This document shows, one piece after another, positions 23,494 through 29,882 of a stretch of 30,510 nt of DNA; position 1 is the first letter of the stretch; every line of letters begins with the position of its first letter. The DNA is from a virus. The stretch is from the IMG/VR virus record IMGVR_UViG_3300047678_000819, positions 1-30,510 of that record, one strand, 5' to 3'. The position numbers and the translations under genes were made by a program. The notes below the pieces were generated by a model. That model was not told the origin of the DNA and searched no databases. It worked only from the letters and a program-made list of their open reading frames with translations.

Positions 23494-24447
23494 CGTTGTT
23501 TCTCCTTTGGGAATCTGCGTTGCGGCAGACGCCGCTACGCGAGCTTGTTTTCGCGCCGTCGCCGCTTCGAGAACGGCAGTTAACGCATCATCAAAAGTCC
23601 CGACCTGATCCGCGAAGCCAGCATTGATAGCTTTCTCCGCGTAGCACAGGCCCGCCTCGGTGTTCCGGACCAACGCCGGTTTCATCTCCCGGTTGCGCGC
23701 GACCGTACCGACGAACATCTCGTAGAGCCGGTCGATCTCGGCCTGCAATTCGTCCTTGGCAGCACTGGACAGCGGCTCGTGCGGGTTGAAGTCGTTCTTC
23801 CTGGTGCCCGCGTAAATCGCGGTGTACTTCCTGCCGGCCTTCTCGTCGAAGGCCGACTGGTCCAGGTGCAAGGCGATCACGCCGACGCTGCCCACACCGC
23901 CGGTGCGGGTCACGAACAGGCGTTGCGCGCTGCTGGCGATGGCATACGCCGCCGAGAACGCGTCGTCGTCTGCAATGGCCATACAGGGCTTCTCAGCCCG
24001 TGCGTTGTAGATCTCGTCCGCGAGGTCGAACAGACCGCCGACTTCGCCGCCTGGCGAGTCCACGTCGAGCAGGATGCCTTGAATTCGCGGATCGCCAAGC
24101 GCGTCCTGGAAATCCGCGCGGATGCTCTCGTAAGACTGCATCCCCGACGCCGCGTCGAGCCAACTGGCCTTCTTGACCAGCGTCCCGGAGACGGTAATGA
24201 CCGCGATGCCATCCGGAGTCACCAGATACGGCTTCTGGCTCCGGGCCATCTCATCGGGATCGTCCTCCTCATCCACCGGCATTCGCGCGACCACCGGCAC
24301 GCCCAGTCCTTCGATTTCGATCTCCGCTTGTCGCAGGCCAAGACGCGGGCCGATGGCCTGGAGGATGACGCTCAACTTCTGCGGCTGGATCAATAGCGGA
24401 ACGCCGAAGACCCGTCCCGCGAGGTGCGGGAGATAGTTCGCTTTCAT
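23026..24447 (-). CDS. S49-family prohead protease with C-terminal scaffold
   Basis: This 473-aa protein is equivalent to lambda gpC. Residues 75-295 form a SppA / S49 Ser-Lys peptidase. 'ILLDVDSPGGEVGG' is near 126-138, the nucleophile S165 lies in 'DDAFSAAYAIAS', and K217 is in 'YAGTRKNDF'. The 52-residue spacing of S165 and K217 equals that of the dyad in the related Bacillus SppA. Residues about 300-473 are Ala/Gln/Glu-rich and helical, the scaffold part. The enzyme matures the prohead and should cleave the scaffold. ATG 24447 overlaps the portal stop (ATGA). An internal start at 23493 (codon 319) defines a separate scaffold (next entry). Confidence 0.9.
   Translation of the reverse strand: MKANYLPHLAGRVFGVPLLIQPQKLSVILQAIGPRLGLRQAEIEIEGLGVPVVARMPVDEEDDPDEMARSQKPYLVTPDGIAVITVSGTLVKKASWLDAASGMQSYESIRADFQDALGDPRIQGILLDVDSPGGEVGGLFDLADEIYNARAEKPCMAIADDDAFSAAYAIASSAQRLFVTRTGGVGSVGVIALHLDQSAFDEKAGRKYTAIYAGTRKNDFNPHEPLSSAAKDELQAEIDRLYEMFVGTVARNREMKPALVRNTEAGLCYAEKAINAGFADQVGTFDDALTAVLEAATARKQARVAASAATQIPKGETTMSQQVETKTADAPAVPLVSAEVKPPEAPAPAAALPVVDAAAIETRLRAEYEEIAVLCTLSGHPELVAELIASKKTVAQVREHLLSLKAQESQRTAVQSHVQGSPTGAEGQLNAAAQQLAASRNIPFAQAYVEAMKLHPELYQQYLAEKSAPVRAN
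23502..23508 (-). promoter_or_regulatory. internal ribosome binding site for the nested scaffold
   Basis: AAAGGAG on the minus strand lies 8 nt before ATG 23493, within the protease gene. Its strength and spacing are those of a real start, and this position corresponds to the beginning of the helical scaffold region. Confidence 0.7.
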
Positions 24448-26084
24448 TTCTTAGGCTCCTTGCGCTTCGGCTTTGGCGGTTGGGGTTTGGGCGGCTCCGG
24501 TTTCGAATCCGCGGGCGCGCCGCTATCCACGCTCTCGCCGCCATCGCCCGTTTCGAGCACGTTCGCCGCCTGGCCACGCGCGTCTGTTTTCCTCGGATCG
24601 GAATCGAGCACCAAGCCCAGCCGATCTGTGCGCTCGTTGTCGCGGGCGATCTGCGCGTCTACCTCTTCCTCATCAAGGCCCGTCTCGTTGATGGACATGC
24701 TCCGTGCCTTCAAACCAGCGCGAATCGCCATGATCTCGGCCCTGACGTCCTTTTCCGGATCGACCCATGCCCACTTCGGCGTGTGCCATTCGACCGCAAG
24801 GTAGTCGTCGCGATTCCGCTGATAATCACGGGCGTCGAGCTTGCCTGCCAGGACCGCCTGCTCTACAAAGGCGCGCCAGGTCGGACGGCAGAACTGGTAG
24901 ATGAAGACGCCGAACTGAATCTGCTCGCACAACCGCCGGAACGAGAGAATCCCCGCGCGGATCGACGAATAACTGGTCCTCGACAGATCGCCGGTAAGCA
25001 TGTCGTAGGGCATGCCAAGTCCCGCCGCGATCCGGAGCAACTGGATGCGTTCAAACGCTTCGTAGTTCCCACCCACATCTGCGGGTTCGCTGAACTTCAC
25101 ATCCTCGCCGGGTTCCAACTCCGTCATGGTGCCCGCTTCGAGCTGCGCGACCGCGACGCCCGGACCGCTCAGACTCGCCGCGCCACCGGCGTCGGTGGCT
25201 TCCGGCGGCGTGGCGTTCGGGAAGAACGCATCGTCCGGATTCTGACGGGTGATGAAGCCCATCATCATCGCGGCGAACTTCTTTCGCAGCAGTTCGGCGT
25301 CGTCGTACTGGTCCAGTTCCCACAAGCGCACCAGCGCGTTCGCCATCCACGGCACGCCCCGCAACTGGCCGGGCCGGAGCGACCTGAACAGATGCATGAC
25401 CTCCGTGGCCGGAACCCGCATCAGTTCCAGATCGGTGGGGAAGAAGATCCTCTCGCCCGGATGCTGTTTGTAGAAGTAGTAGGCCGTGCGGCGACCCGAC
25501 GGATCGAACTCGATGGACGCGCGAACGACGTTGCCTTGGGGCGTGTTCGGCGTGGGCCGCGCCAGGTAGAACGGCAACTGCTCCGCTTCGAGCAACTGGA
25601 ACTGAAGCGGCACGCTCAAACCCTCACGGAGGTCGCGGTCGTGCCTGCGCGCGAAGCACTCGCCGCCTTCGACCATCGACCGGAACGCGAGGGCCTGAAG
25701 ACCGTAGATGTCGGTCATCCCGGCGGCGTCCGCTTCATTTGCCCAGAGGGACCAGAGCGCCTGGAGCCTCTCCTTGACTGCTAGCGTCGGGTGCATCGAC
25801 TGCGGCTTGATGCCAGTGCCGATGGCGTTGCATACCCACTCGTCAACCGCCTTCGATGCCCACCCGTCTTTGCGGACGATGTCGCGAGAGCGCGCCACCA
25901 ACTGATCCGCGCTCTGATACCAGACGGAGTTGATGGCATCGCGGGTCGTAACCCAGTTGCCAAGCCGCCGGCCAGTGGTCGCGCCCTCGTATGGCGACCC
26001 ACTGGCACGCCGCGCGGGAGGCTGCGCGGACACACCGCTCCCACCCCGCTTGAAGCGGGTCAGAAATGAACTCAGGTTGAACAC
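24444..26084 (-). CDS. portal protein, lambda family
   Basis: This 546-aa protein (lambda gpB is 533) forms the dodecameric ring through which DNA enters the head. Typical features are the N-terminal basic 'RFKRGG', then 'RDAINSVWYQSADQLVARSRD' (in part), 'VRKDGWASKAVDEWVCNAIGTGI', split here for length, 'GGECFARRHDRDL', 'FQLLEAEQLP', 'IEFDPSGRRTAYYFYKQHPG', 'MHLFRSLRPGQLRGVPWMA', 'ELWDQYDDAEL'-like 'WELDQYDDAELLRKK', and 'LSRTSYSSIRAGILSFRR'. The C-terminus is Pro/Lys-rich ('PEPPKPQPPKPKRKEPKK'). The start is GTG 26084, 3 bp after the gpW-like gene, with a poor SD, so coupled translation is likely. The stop overlaps the protease start. Confidence 0.93.
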   Translation of the reverse strand: MFNLSSFLTRFKRGGSGVSAQPPARRASGSPYEGATTGRRLGNWVTTRDAINSVWYQSADQLVARSRDIVRKDGWASKAVDEWVCNAIGTGIKPQSMHPTLAVKERLQALWSLWANEADAAGMTDIYGLQALAFRSMVEGGECFARRHDRDLREGLSVPLQFQLLEAEQLPFYLARPTPNTPQGNVVRASIEFDPSGRRTAYYFYKQHPGERIFFPTDLELMRVPATEVMHLFRSLRPGQLRGVPWMANALVRLWELDQYDDAELLRKKFAAMMMGFITRQNPDDAFFPNATPPEATDAGGAASLSGPGVAVAQLEAGTMTELEPGEDVKFSEPADVGGNYEAFERIQLLRIAAGLGMPYDMLTGDLSRTSYSSIRAGILSFRRLCEQIQFGVFIYQFCRPTWRAFVEQAVLAGKLDARDYQRNRDDYLAVEWHTPKWAWVDPEKDVRAEIMAIRAGLKARSMSINETGLDEEEVDAQIARDNERTDRLGLVLDSDPRKTDARGQAANVLETGDGGESVDSGAPADSKPEPPKPQPPKPKRKEPKK

Positions 26085-26087
26085 GAG

Positions 26088-26291
26088 TTAGAAGCCCTTG
26101 CTCCCCGACAGTTGGTACTGCCGAACGCGCTTACCGGACCGCTGGTTCAGAGAATTCTGCACAACGGAGATCGCGCGCTGCAATTCCTGGACGGAACGGT
26201 ACGTGATGCTGCGTCCCTCGAAAGTGACCGTCAAGGTGCCGGAGGCCAGCGCTTCTTGCAGGGCATCCAAATGACTCTGTGTATACGCCAT
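26088..26291 (-). CDS. head-tail connector, gpW-like
   Basis: This 67-aa protein, nearly identical in length to lambda gpW (68), lies between terminase large subunit and portal as in lambda. The sequence follows the gpW pattern: helix 'YTQSHLDALQEALASG', beta hairpin 'LTVTFEGRSITYRSV', helix 'QELQRAISVVQNSLNQ' and a basic C-terminal tail 'KRVRQYQLSGSKGF'. gpW binds under the portal to stabilise packaged DNA. ATG 26291 has GAGGA about 5 nt upstream. It follows the terminase by 9 bp. Confidence 0.85.
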   Translation of the reverse strand: MAYTQSHLDALQEALASGTLTVTFEGRSITYRSVQELQRAISVVQNSLNQRSGKRVRQYQLSGSKGF

Positions 26292-26300
26292 CGCTTCCTC

Positions 26301-28226
26301 TTAGAACCGGCCCCAAGTCCGTCTCCGGGCAGGGCGGGCCTGCGGACGCGATCCGGCTGGCGCGGCCGGAGTAGCCGGAGATGGTGTCTCCGGAGCCTTC
26401 GGCACTCCCATGCGGTCTTCGATTGCCTGCCAGTGTTTCTCCTGGTAGCGATCCAACCCGATCCGACTCGCCGCCGCCCGAGCGTAGACCCGGCAATCCA
26501 GCGCCTCGTTGCGTTCGCGCATCTTCTGCCACTCGTGACGCCGGTAGCCTTTCACGATCTTTGTGACCAGTTGCTCGGCGGTGATCTGCTTGAAGTACTC
26601 TTCGCTGTATCGCGGGAAGTGGCAGTAGCCGGGTGGGAAGGATTGCCCTTGCTGGAGGTCTTCGTCGGTGGGTCGTTCCAGGCGCAGCCAGCGGTACAAC
26701 TCCTCCTTCGCCATGCCGGAGTTGACCGGCCAGACTTTGACGCCGCGCTTGATCTTCGCGCCGAGCGGTCCGATTTCAATCGGCGCTGGGTTGCCCAGGA
26801 GCGCTGCGGCCCGCGAGTCACCCTTGATCACGACTACGCGATGACCCTGTTTCCGGGCCCATGTGTAGACCTCCGTCGCCGCGTACCCGGAATCCACCGC
26901 GAGTTGTGTAATCGGTACTTCGAGGCCGCTGGCACTCGTGAACGTTTCATTCAGCAGCCCGGTGAGTCTGTCCCACACCTGCGGGCGCGATGTGTCGCCC
27001 TCGATCACGCGGTAGTCGATGGACCACGATTCCTTCCCACGTCCCCACGCTACGACTTCGACTTCGATGCGGTCCTTCTGAACGTCCGCACCGGCTGTCA
27101 GGAAAAGACCGCCACGTGGGATGATGCCGGTCTTGTATTCCTCGCGCCGGTCATAGAGCGGCTTCCAGTCTGGCGCTTCGCCCAGCAGCGTCCATGTCTC
27201 GCCGAGCACCGTGTTGACGAAAACTTGAAGCAGCGATGAATTCTTTTGCGCCTGCTCGAACTGCTTGGCGGCGTCGCCCCACGAGAACCAGCCGACCGGG
27301 CTGTAGAGGCTGGAGATGTGGAAGCCAGCCGTCTTGCCATCGCCTTTCGCGCCTGCGCGCCACTCGCCGCGTGCCAGCATCGACTGCTTCTGGTGGTTGC
27401 GAATCTCCTGGCCGCAATGCTCGCAGACATAGGCAGCGCTTTGCGGATCGCCCTTCGGCCACCGGAGCTGCGCGAACTTCAGGATCTGGAACTCGCGGCA
27501 TGTCGGGCATGGCACCCAGTACTTCCGCTGGTCGCTCTCTTCATATGCCGCCTCGATCCGGCTCATGCCGGTAATCTTCGGCGTCGACACCAGAAATACT
27601 TTGCGGCACGCGAATGTCCGCGTGCGCGCCATCGCCAGCGTGATCGGATCGCCCTCGCCTTCTACATCGCCGGGATACGCGTCCACCTCGTCGAGGAACA
27701 GGTACCGCGCCGCCATCGACCGCAAGCCGACCGCGCTGTTCGCGCCGGTCATCACCAGCACGCCGCCCGGAAAATCCTTCGACAGAACGGTGTTGCCCGA
27801 ATCGCGCGACCGGGGATCGCGGACGAGCTTTCGTAGCACTTCCGACTCCTCGATCAGCGGCTCGATGCGCTGCTTCGAGTTGCGCTTGGCCATCTCGACG
27901 GTGGGTTGCACCGACATCATCGGACCAGGCGCCTGGTGGATCACGTACCCCATCCAGTTGTTGCCGCACTCCGTGCCGCCGATCTGCGCGCCTTTCATGA
28001 ATGCCACGCGCTCGATCAACGAGGACGGCGAAAGGCAGTCCATGATCTCGCGCAAGTACGGTGTCCGCTCCGTGCGCCAGCGCCCGTGTTCTGCGGATGC
28101 GCGTTGCGAGAGCCAGCGGTAGCGGTCGGCCCACTGCGAGATCGTGAGCAGCGGGTCCGGTCGCGCGCCAGCCGCCGCAGCGGCAGCGTAGATCTCGTCA
28201 GCCGTTAGATTCGTCGGCAAAATCAT
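26301..28226 (-). CDS. terminase large subunit, GpA family
   Basis: This 641-aa protein is the packaging motor and nuclease. The N-terminal ATPase has a Walker A-like 'GAQIGGTE' (79-86), preceded by 'ERVAFMK', and a Walker B 'YLFLDEVDAYPG' with D179-E180. Before it come 'TISQWADRYRWLS' and 'GRWRTERTPYLREIMD', hallmarks of GpA. A zinc-knuckle segment near residues 235-280 ('CPTCREF', 'CEHCGQEI') is frequent in this family. The nuclease half contains 'GADVQKDRIEVEVVAWGRG' near 370 and 'LAVDSGYAATEVYTWARK' near 440. The C-terminus is Pro/Arg-rich. ATG 28226 overlaps the small-subunit gene by 29 bp. The Walker A glycine arrangement (GG instead of GK) is a known variation to check. Confidence 0.92.
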   Translation of the reverse strand: MILPTNLTADEIYAAAAAAGARPDPLLTISQWADRYRWLSQRASAEHGRWRTERTPYLREIMDCLSPSSLIERVAFMKGAQIGGTECGNNWMGYVIHQAPGPMMSVQPTVEMAKRNSKQRIEPLIEESEVLRKLVRDPRSRDSGNTVLSKDFPGGVLVMTGANSAVGLRSMAARYLFLDEVDAYPGDVEGEGDPITLAMARTRTFACRKVFLVSTPKITGMSRIEAAYEESDQRKYWVPCPTCREFQILKFAQLRWPKGDPQSAAYVCEHCGQEIRNHQKQSMLARGEWRAGAKGDGKTAGFHISSLYSPVGWFSWGDAAKQFEQAQKNSSLLQVFVNTVLGETWTLLGEAPDWKPLYDRREEYKTGIIPRGGLFLTAGADVQKDRIEVEVVAWGRGKESWSIDYRVIEGDTSRPQVWDRLTGLLNETFTSASGLEVPITQLAVDSGYAATEVYTWARKQGHRVVVIKGDSRAAALLGNPAPIEIGPLGAKIKRGVKVWPVNSGMAKEELYRWLRLERPTDEDLQQGQSFPPGYCHFPRYSEEYFKQITAEQLVTKIVKGYRRHEWQKMRERNEALDCRVYARAAASRIGLDRYQEKHWQAIEDRMGVPKAPETPSPATPAAPAGSRPQARPARRRTWGRF

Positions 28227-28689
28227 TCAGAGCTTTCCGGATTTCCGTGGTCAGGAGCGCATGCACCGTGGCCTCTACGGTTTCGGCGGCAAGCATCGCC
28301 GCCAGCCGGTCGGGGATGTTGATCATGGCATCGCGAAACTGGCGGAACTTGTTGAAGGCGGCGACCTGAACCTGTTCGCCTGAGACGAGCTTCGCGATCC
28401 GTTCCTCGTAATCGATCTTGGCGAGGCGCGCCTGATAGTGCTCGCGCACCGCCCGCGCCTTCGTATACTGCGATGCGCCGAAGACCTCGCCGTCTTCTTC
28501 CGGCTGGCCACGCCGGTCAACGGGTGGCGCTTGTGTTTGGGTGTTGCGCGCCCACTCCGCGTCGGCAATCTCGGAATCGATCTGGCCGTTGGGCAACGTG
28601 TGGATGCGGCCGCTCCCGATGGCCTTCTGGACGGTGCTGGCCGAGACTCCGCGGTGGCGGGCGTAGGCCCGTTGGCTCATGACTGGCAT
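28198..28689 (-). CDS. terminase small subunit (Nu1-like)
   Basis: This 163-aa protein has an N-terminal helix-turn-helix-like region of winged type, 'SQRAYARHRGVSASTVQKAI', then 'GRIHTLPNGQIDSEIADAEW', as in Nu1-type DNA-binding subunits (also seen as phage 'DNA packaging' proteins). After a linker come 'SQYTKARAVREHYQARLAKI' and 'FRQFRDAMINIPDRLAAMLA', a long helical oligomerisation region of the type in GpA-associated small subunits. It should recognise the packaging site and load the large subunit. The start is ATG 28689; ATG 28680 (MSQRAY) is a possible alternative. Upstream is the divergent control region with the leader repeat. Confidence 0.85.
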   Translation of the reverse strand: MPVMSQRAYARHRGVSASTVQKAIGSGRIHTLPNGQIDSEIADAEWARNTQTQAPPVDRRGQPEEDGEVFGASQYTKARAVREHYQARLAKIDYEERIAKLVSGEQVQVAAFNKFRQFRDAMINIPDRLAAMLAAETVEATVHALLTTEIRKALNDFADESNG

Positions 28690-28711
28690 GTGTTTATTCC
28701 CGAGAAAAGCC

Positions 28712-28749
28712 CTTGCCTTCCGGGGCCACCGGAGTGATGAATCGTCATG
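28712..28749 (+). repeat. 38-bp leader repeat, copy 1
   Basis: This copy matches 29291-29328 at 35 of 38 positions. It contains the hairpin TCCGG-(5)-CCGGA, with GGAG at its end, followed by a small ATGA-ATCG-TCAT inverted repeat. All three mismatches fall in the 5-nt loop. It sits 33 bp before ATG 28783 and about 22 bp from the divergent terminase start. Confidence 0.7.
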
Positions 28750-28782
28750 CGCGGATCAACCGCCGAAAGGATAAACACCTCG

Positions 28783-29223
28783 ATGAAGAACGCAGAAGCT
28801 ACCACGACCACAGAATCCGCCGCCGTTGCGGAACAGGGCGCGCACGTCGCGCCGGAGAAGGCCGCCTCGAAGAAGGCTGCCAGCCAGAAGAAGGGCGCGC
28901 CCAAAGCCAACAAGGGCGCGAAGAAACCTGCCACGCAGGCCAAGGCCGCACCGAAGAAGCAGGCCAAGGAGAAGGTCGCCAGCAAGAGCGCCACCAAAGT
29001 GAAGGAGGCTAAGGTGCCGCGCGAGTTCTCGAAAAAGAACATCGTCCTGGAACTCTTGCGCCGGAAGGACGGCGCGACGATGGCCGAGATCGCCAAGGCC
29101 ACCGACTGGCAGAACCACAGCATCCGGGGCTTCATCAGCGGAAACCTGACCAAGAAGATGGGCCTCACGGTCGAGTCCACGAAGAACGAGGCGGGGGAGC
29201 GGACCTACAAGATCGGCAAGTAG
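28783..29223 (+). CDS. DUF3489 protein with histone-H1-like Lys/Ala tail
   Basis: This 146-aa protein is on the strand opposite to the phage late genes. The C-terminal part (about 83-146) matches DUF3489: 'IVLELLRRKDGATMAEIAKA', 'TDWQNHSIRGFISGNL', 'KKMGLTVESTK', 'GERTYKI'. This is a small winged-helix-like domain presumed to bind DNA. The N-terminal 80 residues are low complexity, with repeated Lys, Ala, Gln and Pro blocks ('KKAASQKKGAPKA', 'AKAAPKKQAKEK'), as in histone-H1 tails. ATG 28783 is preferred (AAAGGA 11 nt upstream); the frame is open to an ATG at 28747, the end of the repeat. A strong terminator follows at 29243-29270. Function is unknown, perhaps regulatory or nucleoid-like. Confidence 0.85.
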   Translation: MKNAEATTTTESAAVAEQGAHVAPEKAASKKAASQKKGAPKANKGAKKPATQAKAAPKKQAKEKVASKSATKVKEAKVPREFSKKNIVLELLRRKDGATMAEIAKATDWQNHSIRGFISGNLTKKMGLTVESTKNEAGERTYKIGK

Positions 29224-29242
29224 GAACGCCTGCCTCCCAATC

Positions 29243-29270
29243 AGCCGCCTGGAAACGGGCGGCTTTTTTA
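29243..29270 (+). terminator. rho-independent terminator after the DUF3489 gene
   Basis: AGCCGCC (29243-29249) pairs perfectly with GGCGGCT (29258-29264) across an 8-nt loop, and a run of six T follows. It lies 20 bp after the stop codon of the plus-strand gene. It separates this gene from the next plus-strand unit. Confidence 0.88.
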
Positions 29271-29290
29271 CGGCACGTCGCGATTATTGA

Positions 29291-29328
29291 CTTGCCTTCC
29301 GGTCGCACCGGAGTGATGAATCGTCATG
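29291..29328 (+). repeat. 38-bp leader repeat, copy 2
   Basis: This copy differs from 28712-28749 only at three bases in the loop of the TCCGG/CCGGA hairpin. It ends 2 bp before ATG 29331. TTGACT at 29287-29292 could be a -35 element, but no matching -10 is visible at normal spacing. Confidence 0.7.
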
Positions 29329-29330
29329 TC

Positions 29331-29642
29331 ATGAAAACCACCACCAAGAAGCAGAACCAATACAACGGATTCGCCGTCGAGATTACCGACGCCACCGACC
29401 TCGGCCTCGCGATGCTGATCGCCGAGTCCGAAGACGGCCAGTATGAGCCGGTCGCCGTAGTGGCCAACGTGGGCGAGGCGAGAGAGATCGCCAGCGACGA
29501 CATGGCCTCCCGGATGCGCCGCCTGGAGCACGGCGAATCGCCGCTTTGCCCATGGGTCTACAAGGTCTGGGCGCGCGGAATCGACGGCGAACACCGGATC
29601 GCCTGCGAGATCAAGGACGCCACCCGGACCACCAAGCGCTAA
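29331..29642 (+). CDS. small unknown protein sharing the leader repeat
   Basis: This 103-aa protein reads 'MKTTTKKQNQYNGFAVEI' and continues with 'DATDLGLAMLIAESEDGQYE', 'PVAVVANVGEAREIASDDM', 'WVYKVWARGIDGEHRIACEI' and 'KDATRTTKR'. It alternates strands and helices with a Thr/Lys-rich N-terminus and looks like a small soluble alpha-beta protein. I recognise no family. ATG 29331 gives the simplest start; an in-frame ATG at 29316 inside the repeat is possible and would add MNRHV. It lies in the plus-strand island with the DUF3489 gene and shares its leader repeat, which suggests common control. The downstream hairpin at 29655-29684 may end its transcript. Confidence 0.75.
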   Translation: MKTTTKKQNQYNGFAVEITDATDLGLAMLIAESEDGQYEPVAVVANVGEAREIASDDMASRMRRLEHGESPLCPWVYKVWARGIDGEHRIACEIKDATRTTKR

Positions 29643-29654
29643 CCGCCTTCCACG

Positions 29655-29684
29655 CCGCCGCCGGGTTCAACCATCCGGCGGCGG
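29655..29684. terminator. long GC hairpin between convergent genes
   Basis: CCGCCGCCGG (29655-29664) pairs perfectly with CCGGCGGCGG (29675-29684) across a 10-nt loop. No T run follows on either strand, so it is at best a weak or Rho-assisted terminator. It lies between convergent gene ends and overlaps the 3' end of the 71-aa minus-strand gene. Confidence 0.45.
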
Positions 29685-29882
29685 TCCTGCTTCTGCTCCC
29701 TCAAGAATCCGCAGTTCCGCCGACCAATCCGACAGCGCCAAGCAAAGGCCCGCAACATCCGGATGACCAGCCAGCAGCAACGCCTCGACGGACGCGATTT
29801 CCGCGCGGCACCTCGCCACCTCACGCCGCCACTGCGCTTCGCTCTGCGGCGACCGCGCTGTAGCTTCTCCCGTCGGCTTCAA
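29667..29882 (-). CDS. small phage protein, 71 aa, unknown
   Basis: This is a helical 71-aa protein with 'SEAQWRREVARCRAEIASVE', 'ALLLAGHPDVAGLCLALSDW' and 'SAELRILEGAEAG'. The 'AEI..vEa.llaG.PDv.GLcLAL.DWsaEL' pattern looks familiar from small proteins beside phage methyltransferases or terminases, but no function is known to me. The start is TTG 29882 with GGAAG about 5 nt upstream. It overlaps the 3' end of the methyltransferase gene by 62 bp in another frame. The alternative is that it is only a chance frame, but the regular helix pattern argues for a gene. Confidence 0.6.
   Translation of the reverse strand: MKPTGEATARSPQSEAQWRREVARCRAEIASVEALLLAGHPDVAGLCLALSDWSAELRILEGAEAGPPPDG

Noticed and set aside
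28713-29012. Plus-strand frame beginning in repeat copy 1 (LPSGATGVMNRH...)
   Set aside because: It is out of frame with DUF3489 and of low-complexity composition; its similarity to the start of the 103-aa gene comes only from the repeat.
28677-29180. 167-codon minus-strand frame opposite the DUF3489 gene, and 29268-29594 opposite the 103-aa gene
   Set aside because: Both contain 'MTIHHSG' from the reverse of the repeat, but DUF3489 is a recognised family on the plus strand and the minus frames have no RBS. The shared peptide follows from the DNA repeat.
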